From Edaphobacter lichenicola (GTDB lineage: Bacteria > Acidobacteriota > Terriglobia > Terriglobales > Acidobacteriaceae): a DNA stretch of 64,000 nt. The DNA is taken from NCBI RefSeq assembly GCF_014201315.1, contig NZ_JACHDY010000002.1, positions 248,001-312,000 on the forward strand. Reading direction: 5' to 3'. Under the pieces are notes generated by a model that saw only the letters and a list, made by a program, of their open reading frames with translations, made no database searches and had not been told where the DNA came from. Shown one piece after another: positions 47,865 through 57,100 of this stretch (within the stretch, counting starts at the first letter, position 1; each line of letters starts with the position of its first letter). The translations under genes were made by a program, and so were the position numbers.

Positions 47865-47964
47865 TCCAAACAAAATATTCATCCGGATGTCCGGGCTCCG
47901 ATTTACTTTCGGCTCAGGCAGCGCGATTTGACTAACCAATTCCTCTTTTTTTACGGAGCATATT

Positions 47965-50373
47965 TTGCGAAAAGTATTCAGAACCCTCGTAACCATCCTC
48001 TCCCTCGCGCTCATCTTCTTCGGTCTGGATTGGACCTCCCCGTCACAGACAGCAAATGCCGCTACAGCGCTTGCCATCAGCACCACCTCGATCCCACAAG
48101 CCACCTATGAGAAGGCCTACACCACCACGCTCAAAGCGACGGGTGGCACGTTGCCTTATCACTGGAAGGTCGCCTCCGGCACTCATCCCCCAGGCTTCGC
48201 TCTTAATTCGGGCACGGGCCAGCTCTATGGCACGCCGACCAAGGACGGATCGTACCCGCTTACCTTTTCGGTTACAGATTCGTCAAAGTCGGCCCAGACA
48301 AAGACCGTAAAGCTTACAGTTGTCGTGGCGACCTCTAACTCCTCATCCGCGTCGCTCGCGATCACATCGGCGACCCTCGCCGCCGGCACCGATGGCGCAG
48401 CCTATGCCTCGCAGTTGAAGGCCAGCGGCGGCAAGCCCTCCTACACGTGGTCGATCACCTCCGGCAAACTGCCGGCCGGACTCACCCTCGCGGCCACCAC
48501 CGGCATGATCTCCGGCACGCCCTCGGCGACCGGCACCTCCACCTTCACCGCGACCGTCAAAGATAACAGCAACCCACAGGAGACCAAGTCCGCAAGCACC
48601 TCCATCGCCATTGCAGCGGAAGGAACGCAGACGGCTGGTCCGGGCACCACGTGGTACATCCGCCCGGATGGCGGCACCAACACCCAGTGCACGGGCAAGA
48701 AAAACGCGGCCTATCCCGGATCTGGCTCGGGTCAAGCGTGCGCCTTCAATCATCCCTACCAGATGCTGGATTCCTCGGGCAGCTGGGCCAGCTTCGCAGG
48801 CGGCGACACAATCCAATTTGTGAACACCAGCGGCAGGTCCGACACCTACTACATGGGCGAGCAGAATGGCGGCGTGGGAACAGACTGGCACAGCCAGCTC
48901 AGCGGCATCTGCCCTGCGCCGAATTCAGGGAACGGCGAAGGATCGCAGTGCATCCTACCCGCTCCTCCCTCGGGCACGTCCGGCCAGCACACCCGGATCC
49001 TGGGCCAGAACGCCGGCAACTGCCACGACTCCGGTCACACTCACCTGGTCAATCCGACCGTCCTGAGCGGTATCGATGCTGCCTTCGTAGTCCTCGATAC
49101 CCGCGGAACCGACTACGTGGACATCTCCTGCATCGAGATCACCCAGCCCGACACCTGCACCACAGTCGCCGGCGCAGGGCAGTGCGGCACCAACGCCAAC
49201 TACGTGCGCTATGGCGGACTCCTTCTCAACTACCTGACCGAACAAGGTCCCTCCAACCTCACCCTTAAGGATGTCGCCATCGTCGGCACCGCAGGCAGCG
49301 GTATCCTCGGAAGCAAGCTCAACAAATCCGGTAGCGATGTCTTCTCCGCCAGCGATGTCTACGTGATCGGCAACGGACAGGCAGGCTGGAACGGCGACGG
49401 AGGAGGGTGCAACACCTCCTGCGAGACCGTCGGAACCATGAATATCTCCTACGCGACGGTCGACTGGAATGGCTGCGTCGCCGTGAAGCCTTACGACATG
49501 ACCAAGCCTGATACGCAGAACAAATTCAACCACTGCTACGGGCAGGAGTCGGGTGGCTACGGCGACGGCTTCGTCCAGATCGCCGCCGGCAACATGACCA
49601 TGAACGTGGATCACAGCCACTTCCGCTGGAATACGCAGGACGGATTCGACTCACTTCACTTGAGTGACGACGTGAAGACCTCTCCGGCGATCCACATCTC
49701 CACCTCCTGGTCCGAGGGCAACGGCGGTCAAACCTTCAAGCTCGGCGCAGGAGCAGCCTCCTCTGCCATCAACAACGTCTCCATCAGCAACTGCCGGGTT
49801 CTGAGCAACGCCTCGGCCTTCCCGCTCAATCCCTCGGGCTGGGCTCTGGACAGCGCCGACACCTGCCGCGCCGCCGGCGATCAATGGGCCTTCCAGATGA
49901 ACAACGGCACCGTCATCACGCTCGAGAACAACACCTCGGTCGGCTACGGCAACACCATGTACGACGTCGAGTGTGCCGCGCAGGCTCCTAACTGCACGGC
50001 CAACGGCGCGAAGTTCATCTTCCGCAACAACATCAGCAAGGGCTATCCCGATCCTGGCAATAGCAACACGCTCGCCTCCGGCATCTACCTTGGCGTCGGA
50101 AATGTCTTCGCCAACTCTGGATCGGAGATCGATCACAATCTGTGGAACACCGTAGCCACAGGCTGCCCAGAGTCTTTTCTGGCTGGACAGGAAAAGATCT
50201 TCACCTGTGGCAATCCCGATCTGGTAGGTGAGTCCAACATCAACGCCATCAATCCCAATATCAGTTCCTCGAGTCCGGCCATCAACTCCGGTATCGCAAT
50301 CTCCGGAGTCACGACCGACTTCAACGGAAAGACCAGAGCCAACCCGCCAGCCATCGGCGCCATGGAACCATAA
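47965..50373 (+). CDS. Secreted protein with two Ig-like domains and a parallel beta-helix
   Basis: The protein is 802 residues from TTG 47965 (GGAG upstream). A signal peptide ends TANAA (about 33). Two putative-Ig (He_PIG-like) domains follow at about 34-125 and 129-222, each with a GG-x-PxxW and SGTP or YGTP signature. A cysteine-rich right-handed beta-helix region begins at TTWYIRPDGG (about 230) and runs to the end (AIGAMEP). The helix part has many Asn/Gly turns and no recognised lyase residues. It ends without an anchor, so it is probably secreted or held through the Ig part. The last 575 residues are close to 90% identical to the giant paralogue's, without indels. Confidence 0.8.
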   Translation: MRKVFRTLVTILSLALIFFGLDWTSPSQTANAATALAISTTSIPQATYEKAYTTTLKATGGTLPYHWKVASGTHPPGFALNSGTGQLYGTPTKDGSYPLTFSVTDSSKSAQTKTVKLTVVVATSNSSSASLAITSATLAAGTDGAAYASQLKASGGKPSYTWSITSGKLPAGLTLAATTGMISGTPSATGTSTFTATVKDNSNPQETKSASTSIAIAAEGTQTAGPGTTWYIRPDGGTNTQCTGKKNAAYPGSGSGQACAFNHPYQMLDSSGSWASFAGGDTIQFVNTSGRSDTYYMGEQNGGVGTDWHSQLSGICPAPNSGNGEGSQCILPAPPSGTSGQHTRILGQNAGNCHDSGHTHLVNPTVLSGIDAAFVVLDTRGTDYVDISCIEITQPDTCTTVAGAGQCGTNANYVRYGGLLLNYLTEQGPSNLTLKDVAIVGTAGSGILGSKLNKSGSDVFSASDVYVIGNGQAGWNGDGGGCNTSCETVGTMNISYATVDWNGCVAVKPYDMTKPDTQNKFNHCYGQESGGYGDGFVQIAAGNMTMNVDHSHFRWNTQDGFDSLHLSDDVKTSPAIHISTSWSEGNGGQTFKLGAGAASSAINNVSISNCRVLSNASAFPLNPSGWALDSADTCRAAGDQWAFQMNNGTVITLENNTSVGYGNTMYDVECAAQAPNCTANGAKFIFRNNISKGYPDPGNSNTLASGIYLGVGNVFANSGSEIDHNLWNTVATGCPESFLAGQEKIFTCGNPDLVGESNINAINPNISSSSPAINSGIAISGVTTDFNGKTRANPPAIGAMEP

Positions 50374-50430
50374 CAAAAACAACAAACAAACCCAGCCGGC
50401 CGCGTCACTCCACGCGGCCGGCTTTTTTTG
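48640..50430 (+). repeat. Long direct repeat, copy 1 (beta-helix half plus terminator)
   Basis: This stretch matches 58844-60636 over about 1.8 kb at a constant offset of 10204 bp within the coding part. It ends at a hairpin with the same stem. The direct orientation means homologous recombination between the copies could delete or duplicate about 10.2 kb. Boundaries are approximate. Confidence 0.85.
50394..50429 (+). terminator. Intrinsic terminator after the first beta-helix gene
   Basis: A 12-bp perfect stem (AGCCGGCCGCGT with ACGCGGCCGGCT, 50394-50405 and 50412-50423) has a 6-nt loop and ends in TTTTTT. The same stem sequence is found after the giant paralogue. Confidence 0.92.
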
Positions 50431-50527
50431 CGCTCCCTCCACTCTCTGCCGTCCGCCAACAACCTCCAATCACGAACGTCTATACTGGGCTCGCAAAACT
50501 CATAGAGTCCCTCGGAGACCGGAGCTT

Positions 50528-52315
50528 ATGAACGTTCGCATTTGTCTCAAGACGCTGTGCGTACTGATTGTCGGATGTGCATGCCTGCCGCTTTATGGAA
50601 CAACCTGGTATGTGCGACCTGATGGAGGGACTCGATACTCCTCCAACGTCTCTAACGGTCAATGCGATGGCAAAGCCGACGCCGCACCCTCTGGCGGAAA
50701 GTCGAATCAACACTGCGCGTTCAAGGACGTTCGTATGCTGTGGCAGGACGGCAGCTACTCCAATGGCACGAAATTTCCCAGCTGGGGGTGGGTCATCGGT
50801 GGAGGCGATACAGTCATCCTCCGTGGTTCGATCGGGACCGGCGTCTCTTATAGGATCGGGTGGGATCATCCCTCATACTCTTGTGAGAAGAACACGTGCT
50901 GGGGCCTGACGGGAGACGCATACTCCTCCGGAGTTCCTCCGCCACCTTCGGGCACTGCGGCGCAGCACACGCGTATCCTCGGCGAAAACTATGCCTCGTG
51001 CCGAAGCGCTTCGGCTAAGACACAGCTTCATGGTGGATGGGCAGTCTTTAACGTGCTTGATCTCTCCGGCACATCGTATGTCGATGTGGCTTGTCTGGAC
51101 ATCACAGACTTCTCCGCCTGCGGCAAAGCCGCGCAGAAGGTCGGCTGCGATTCCAGCCAGGACTTCGCGCAGAATGGAATTCGACTCACCAATAAAACGA
51201 CCAACCTCACCCTGACCGATCTTCGTCTTCACGGCCTGGCTGTTTCAGGAATCGCTGGCCCGACCGGAGACGGTGTGGTCATGGACTACGTCGATATCCT
51301 GGGCAATGCTAGTTCTGGCTGGAACGCCGACGACGGAACCACCGGCAAAGGCAGTCTGCTGGTGCAGCACTACGACATCAGCTGGAACGGTTGCGCCGAG
51401 GAGTATCCCATCGTGCATCCTCTGCCCTATGGAGACTGCACCGATCAGGACCATGGCGGATACGGGGACGGCTTCGGAACCACCACAAAAGATAGCGACC
51501 CTCCCGGCTGGCAAGCGCACTTCGATAAGGGAACCGCCAGCTACAACACCCAGGATGGATTGGACGCGCTCCATATCGGCGGAGCGGGATCCAGCATGAC
51601 CGTTACGGACAGCCTCGCCTTCAGCAACATGGGACAGCAGCTGAAAGTAGGTGGCGCGACTGCGACATTGATCGGCAACTACATCGTCGGGAACTGCGAC
51701 GCTATGTCCCACGAGATCCCAGGCACACCGCCTGGGTACAACGCCAAATTGAGCCAATTTTGCCGTGCAGGCGACACCGCTATCTTTATCGATATGCCGG
51801 TAGATCGGCCCGCGATCTTCCAACGCAATATTGTCTACTCGAACAACCACGTTGCTCTGGAGCTCGAGTATGTGGGAGATCCATCGCCCAGGGCCGCTAT
51901 CAAATATGACGACAACATCTTTGTCGGCTTCCCTAACTCGGAAGGAAACAACCCGTCGCCGATCTACAGCGAAACTGACCTGAAGATGTTGACCAATCCA
52001 GGAGCCAGCTTCACCAACAATGTCACTTACCATCCAAAGGGCGACTGGAGCTGTCCCGCCACCTCGCTGCATGAGACCGGAGGCAGCTGCAACAACCCGC
52101 ACCTGAAAGATGAAACCTGGCATCCGTATGGGTACGGGGATGTTTTACCTGTCAAAGCAGTGGACAAAAGTTCGTCGCGGCTTGCACCTGAACCTCACGC
52201 AACCTTGCATCCTTCCACCGTGATAGAGTCCCTCGGAGCAGCAGCGCTGGTGACGGGCGCATGGCAGGTATGGCGACACCTGCGTGACCGAAGTGACCGA
52301 GCAGCAAAGTCCTAA
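50528..52315 (+). CDS. Secreted beta-helix protein with a PEP-CTERM-like tail
   Basis: The protein is 595 residues from ATG 50528. The signal peptide (about 1-24) is followed directly by TTWYVRPDGGT, the start shared with the two beta-helix paralogues. The helix region (about 25-540) lacks Ig domains and is only distantly similar to theirs. The C-terminus has PEP at 554-556, a hydrophobic stretch (about 564-582, VIESLGAAALVTGAW) and a basic end (RHLRDRSDR). This order (PEP, membrane segment, Arg cluster) is that of exosortase substrates. The spacing after PEP is unusually polar, so a plain membrane anchor is the alternative. It overlaps the convergent GT2 gene by 4 bp. Confidence 0.75.
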   Translation: MNVRICLKTLCVLIVGCACLPLYGTTWYVRPDGGTRYSSNVSNGQCDGKADAAPSGGKSNQHCAFKDVRMLWQDGSYSNGTKFPSWGWVIGGGDTVILRGSIGTGVSYRIGWDHPSYSCEKNTCWGLTGDAYSSGVPPPPSGTAAQHTRILGENYASCRSASAKTQLHGGWAVFNVLDLSGTSYVDVACLDITDFSACGKAAQKVGCDSSQDFAQNGIRLTNKTTNLTLTDLRLHGLAVSGIAGPTGDGVVMDYVDILGNASSGWNADDGTTGKGSLLVQHYDISWNGCAEEYPIVHPLPYGDCTDQDHGGYGDGFGTTTKDSDPPGWQAHFDKGTASYNTQDGLDALHIGGAGSSMTVTDSLAFSNMGQQLKVGGATATLIGNYIVGNCDAMSHEIPGTPPGYNAKLSQFCRAGDTAIFIDMPVDRPAIFQRNIVYSNNHVALELEYVGDPSPRAAIKYDDNIFVGFPNSEGNNPSPIYSETDLKMLTNPGASFTNNVTYHPKGDWSCPATSLHETGGSCNNPHLKDETWHPYGYGDVLPVKAVDKSSSRLAPEPHATLHPSTVIESLGAAALVTGAWQVWRHLRDRSDRAAKS

Positions 52316-53214
52316 CTAGGCCTGGGGCCCCCGATCAGATTCAAGAACAGAGACCCTGCGGTTCTGGGATTGTCCATGTCAAACGGATAGAGCGCTACCG
52401 CGCGCAAGGAACTCCTCAGGGCTGCCCACGGCCGGTTATGCCGCTTCAAGGTCTCCGCTCGCTGCTTGTAAGCTCGTGCCAACGAGATCTGGCGCTCGCG
52501 CAATCCACAACCTTCCGCGCCATAGTGCTTGCGAATGAACGCTAGCTGCCCCCTAAGCATTCGCTCAGGATCGCTGGACATGGAGCCCGAAGACACCCGG
52601 TAGTAGGCAATGATCTCGGGGATGAACGCAACTTCATATCGAAAAGCGATCCGAAGGCAAAGATCGCGGTCCTCTGTCGTTCGCAGCGTCGTGTCAAAGA
52701 GCCCGACCTCGTCGATCGATCGTCTTCGGAACGTAAGGGTGGGACAGGGAAGCTCAACCTTGCGCATGTAAATCTGCGGAGCGATGCGACCTTCAGCGAA
52801 TTTTGAATTTCCCCGAAATGTCCCTCCGAGCCGACCCTCTGCGTCGATGATCGTGATAAGGCCATAAGCAAAACCAGCCTCCGGCCGCTCCGCAAGGGCC
52901 TTCACCGATTCGGACAGACGGCAAGGCAACCACACATCGTCGGCATCAAGCAAAGCTACGAACTCGCCTGCCGAGGCGCGAATAGCAGTGTTTCTCGCTC
53001 CTGGTAGTCCTTGATTTTCCTGTTTGATGTACTTCATCCTGGACCCAAGACGGAGGAGGAAGGGAGCAACCACTTCCTCAGTATTATCGGTACTGCCGTC
53101 GTCCACCAGCCAAATCTGCCAATCCTCGAACGTCTGCGACAGGACGCTCTCAATGGCCGCGGGCAGGTACCGAGCACCATTGAACGCGGGAATAATAACG
53201 TCGACCTTAGCCAT
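52312..53214 (-). CDS. Glycosyltransferase family 2
   Basis: This 300-residue GT-A protein carries VDVIIPAFNGARYLPAAIES, VDDGSTDNTEEVV, NQGLPGARNTAI, and DxD-type FVALLDADDVWLP. The catalytic region TLRTTEDRDLCLRIA is present. It resembles the GT2 at 40130-41098 closely in the N-domain (shared MKYIKQENQGL-like element), suggesting duplication. The substrate is unknown. It lies alone on the minus strand between surface-protein genes. Confidence 0.88.
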   Translation of the reverse strand: MAKVDVIIPAFNGARYLPAAIESVLSQTFEDWQIWLVDDGSTDNTEEVVAPFLLRLGSRMKYIKQENQGLPGARNTAIRASAGEFVALLDADDVWLPCRLSESVKALAERPEAGFAYGLITIIDAEGRLGGTFRGNSKFAEGRIAPQIYMRKVELPCPTLTFRRRSIDEVGLFDTTLRTTEDRDLCLRIAFRYEVAFIPEIIAYYRVSSGSMSSDPERMLRGQLAFIRKHYGAEGCGLRERQISLARAYKQRAETLKRHNRPWAALRSSLRAVALYPFDMDNPRTAGSLFLNLIGGPRPS

Positions 53215-53850
53215 CTTGCGTACTTTTTACACCTTTTGGGTCTTTGGAATCGTCTACGGACGAACACCGCGAACTATGAGAGATACTCCGGTTACAACTA
53301 AGTCTTCGTCACGATAGTCAGAGAAGTCTTTCAGTAGCCGCGACTGCTCCCCTTCATGTCAAGGTGTCGTTGGCTGTCGTGTGTCCCCGCGACCAGGTTG
53401 TCAACATGCGGCGCGATCTCTCGCTCTCCCGTTAATGTGTCTTTTGACTTATTGAGCAGCAGAATAGCACAGGAGACAATGCTGCTTGTGTGTGATGCGA
53501 TCCGTAGCAAAGGGAACTAGCGCATCTCCCGCACCACGACGAGCACTTCGCCACCTCCTCCTTCTCACTCCAGATTCCAGGCTAGGCGCAGAATTCTGCG
53601 ACAGGCTTGTGCGAGCTTGTTTCAATTCGCAAGCGTTGTGGAGTCCGCATGTCTCTCCAGAACGCTCGCGCGCTGTTTGCCGTAAGTCCTGGATTCTTCG
53701 TTGGTGTAAGTAACTTCACCAGTAACAAAACCATTCTTTCTTCCCTATCGAACGTGTCCGAAAAAGAGACATCTCCTGAAGCCGCTCTTACTCCTCGTAC
53801 TACTTCCGTGGTATGTCCCGGATGAAGTTGTAGTCCGATACTTGTCTCGG

Positions 53851-53861
53851 ATTACTTTGGT
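53851..53861 (+). promoter_or_regulatory. Shared upstream box A (ATTACTTTGGT)
   Basis: ATTACTTTGGT ends 255 bp before the start codon of the giant gene, the same distance as AGTTACTTTGGT from the smaller paralogue. Ten bases (TTACTTTGGT) are common to all three occurrences in the window. Confidence 0.4.
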
Positions 53862-53994
53862 TTTGTCTCTAACCAAATTAGAACCTCTGATTCGCCTGTC
53901 TCATTGTTCCTCTCTCTACAAAGGCGTTTTTGTGCCTATAACCGAGAGAATTTTGCCTTAATCACACGGAAGTTGCACTCCAGCATCCCCTATC

Positions 53995-54014
53995 GGGTAG
54001 CTGTAGTAACCACT
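53995..54014 (+). promoter_or_regulatory. Shared upstream box B
   Basis: GGGTAGCTGTAGTAACCACT differs from the box at 47845-47864 at two positions and lies about 101 bp before the start of the giant gene, as the other does for its gene. Confidence 0.5.
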
Positions 54015-54115
54015 TTCTCACTGTAGTTTTCAGTTGATGCGACGGCTTCGAGTAATTTTCCCAAACTCCAAGTCGTTCCAGTGTCGATAAGTCTTGATGT
54101 AACTAGAGGTGCGAT

Positions 54116-57100
54116 TTGGCGAAACTTTTTAGGGCTATTGCAGCAACCGCAGGCTTCGCGCTTCTTCACTTTTGTCTCGGCTGTGGCGCCGGACTGGTTC
54201 CGGTCAACATCACGCCCAGTATCAGCCAGGTTGTTCCCCAAACCATCGCCGCGGGTTCAAAGAACCAGACCATCAAGGTCTCGGGAACCAATTTCACGAG
54301 CGAGAGCGTCATCCTCTGGAATGGCAGCCCACTCTCAACGTCTGTCGTTGACTCGAATACTCTATCGAGCGCACTTGCAAGCAACATCGTCGCAACGCCC
54401 TCCACCGTGCAATTGCAGGTGCAGAACACTGTTACAAAAGCTTCTTCAACATCTGTACCGGTGGTAATCACGACGCCCGCGACCGGTGCGTCCGCTTCTA
54501 CGCTGACGCTGTCCACAACATCTTTACCCCAGCCAGCCCTCGGCGCTCTTTATAGTGTGGCGTTGACCGCAAACGGCGGAACTCCCGCATATATCTGGAG
54601 TGTTACAGCTGGGCAGTTGCCTTCTGGACTTAGCCTGTCCTCGACGGGAGTTATCTCCGGCGCACCCACTTCGAGCAGGAATTTTTCATTCACAATCACA
54701 GTGACTGACTCCAGTTCCCCAGCGCAAACGGCAGCAGTGCAATTCGGTTTGAATATACCTGCAGCGCCCCCCGTCTCCACGCCTCCCCCTCCGGTCACAA
54801 CGCCTCCGCCTCCAACCACACCCCCAGTTAGTCCCACGCCTCTGCAAATCACCCCTTCGCTTCCAGCCGGCGTAGTTGGTTCGATGTATTCAGGTTCACT
54901 CCAGGCAAGTGGAGGTACCGCGCCCTACGCCTGGTCCTCGAGCACGTTACCCGCTGGACTTAGCCTCGGAAGCAACGGCACTCTCTCCGGAGATCCAACT
55001 TCGAGCGGAAGCACTACTGTAACCTTTACAGTTGCAGACTCAAGCAGTCCAGCATTGACCACCTCAGTCGCCGCAACACTTGTGGTCGCTCCGCAGCCTC
55101 TAACAATCACCGTCGTCAGCCTGCCTGCCGGCCAGACCAACTCTCCCTATTCAGCGTCGTTGCAGGTAAGTGGAGGGACAGCGCCCTACACCTGGTCCGC
55201 CAGTGCACTACCCGTTGGACTCACTCTTACGAACAACGGCATCATCTCCGGAACGCCAACAGCTTCCGGCAACTTTCCAATCGTAGTCACGGTCGCCGAC
55301 GCCGGTTCACCAACCCTGACCACAAAAGCTGCGTTCACTCTATCGGTCAGCGCGACAATCCAGCCCCTTATCATTACCTCAACTTCCCTTGCGCCAGCCA
55401 CCTCCAGCAAACCTTATAGCGCCTCGCTCGACGCCTCTGGAGGCACAGCTCCCTACACTTGGTCCGCCGGCGCGCTCCCTGCTGGACTCACTCTCACCAG
55501 CAACGGAATCATCTCCGGAACCCCGACAACGACCGGCGCCTTCTCCATCACTGTCACGGTCACCGACGCAGGTTCACCCTCTCTCAGCGCCAAGACTTCG
55601 TTCAGTTTGTCAGTCGCCGCCACAATCCAGCCCCTTAACGTCACCTCCGCTACCCTGGCAGGCGCCACCTCCGACCAACCATATAGCGCCTCGCTCAACG
55701 CCTCCGGGGGAACAGCTCCCTACGCTTGGTCTGCCAGCGCTCTCCCTGCCGGACTCAGCCTTCAAAGCAACGGCATCCTCTCCGGAACCCCAACCCTGAC
55801 CGGCAGCTTCCCTGTCACCTTCACGGTCACCGACGCCGGTTCCCCCACCCAAACCGCGAAAGCAACGCTTAGTATCTCTGTCACCGCCGACATCCAACCC
55901 CTCACCATTACCTCCACTTCCGTTGCCCCAGCCACCTCCAACAAACCGTACAGCGCCTCGCTCGACGCCTCCGGAGGCACAGCCCCCTACACCTGGTCCG
56001 CCAGTGCTCTCCCTGCCGGACTCAGCCTTCGAAGCAACGGCATCCTCTCCGGAACCCCGACCACGACCGGCAGCTTCCCCATCACCTTCACCGTCACCGA
56101 CGCCGGTTCCCCCGCTCTGACCGCCAAGACTACGCTTAGTATCTCCGTCACCGCGGCCATTCAACCCCTTACGATTACCTCTACCGCCTTTGCGGGCGCG
56201 ACGGCCAACCAACCCTACAGCGTCTCACTCAACGCTTCCGGAGGAACAGCTCCCTACTCCTGGTCCGCCGCCGGGCTCCCTGCTGGGCTCTCACTCTCCA
56301 GCAACGGAATCATTGCAGGAACCCCGACCGCAACCGGCAGCTTCCCCATCACCTTCACCGTCACCGACGCCAGTGCACCCGCCGTGACCGCAAAAGCTAC
56401 GTTTGGTCTTTCGGTCACTGCGCCAATCCAGCCCCTCACGATTACCTCTACTGCAATCGCGAGTGCAACCTCCAACCAACCCTACACCGCATCCCTCAAC
56501 GCCTCCGGAGGGACCGCTCCCTACATCTGGTCCGCCGCAGGGCTCCCTGCCGGACTCTCTCTCGCCAGCAACGGAATCATTGCAGGAACCCCGACCGCAA
56601 CCGGCAGCTTCCCCATCACCTTCACCGTCACCGACGCCGGCTCCCCAACCCTGACCACGAAGGCAACCCTGACCCTCTCCATCGCTACAGCCATCCAGCC
56701 CCTTACGATTACCTCTACTGCGTTTGCGGGCGCCACCTCCAACCAACCCTACACCGCATCCCTCAACGCCTCCGGAGGAACAGCTCCCTACACCTGGTCC
56801 GCCGCTGGGCTCCCTGCCGGACTTTCTCTCGCCGGCAACGGAATCATCTCCGGAACCCCCACCGCGACCGGCAGCTTCCCCATCACCTTCACCGTCACAG
56901 ACGCTGGCTCCCCAGCCCTCACCGCAAAGGCCACCCTCACTCTCTCGGTCACGACACCCATCGCACCTCTCTCCATTACCTCCACCGCATTTGCAGGAGC
57001 CACCTCCAACCAGCCCTACGCCGCCACTCTCAGCGCCACCGGCGGAACCACTCCCTACACATGGTCCGTCACCGGCCTGCCCGCAGGTCTCACCCTCGGC

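Larger units (their letters stand above)
47398..47964. other. Control region upstream of the first beta-helix gene
   Basis: No gene is supported in these 567 bases. Two short elements are shared with the region upstream of the giant paralogue: TTACTTTGGT near 47702-47711 and the box at 47845-47864. No terminator for the upstream operon was recognised with confidence. Confidence 0.55.
53215..54115. other. Long control region upstream of the giant surface-protein gene
   Basis: About 900 bases without a supported gene. Short frames seen here lack coding character. It contains box A-like ATTACTTTGGT at 53851-53861 and box B at 53995-54014. A direct comparison with 47398-47964 finds little else conserved. 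Confidence 0.55.
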
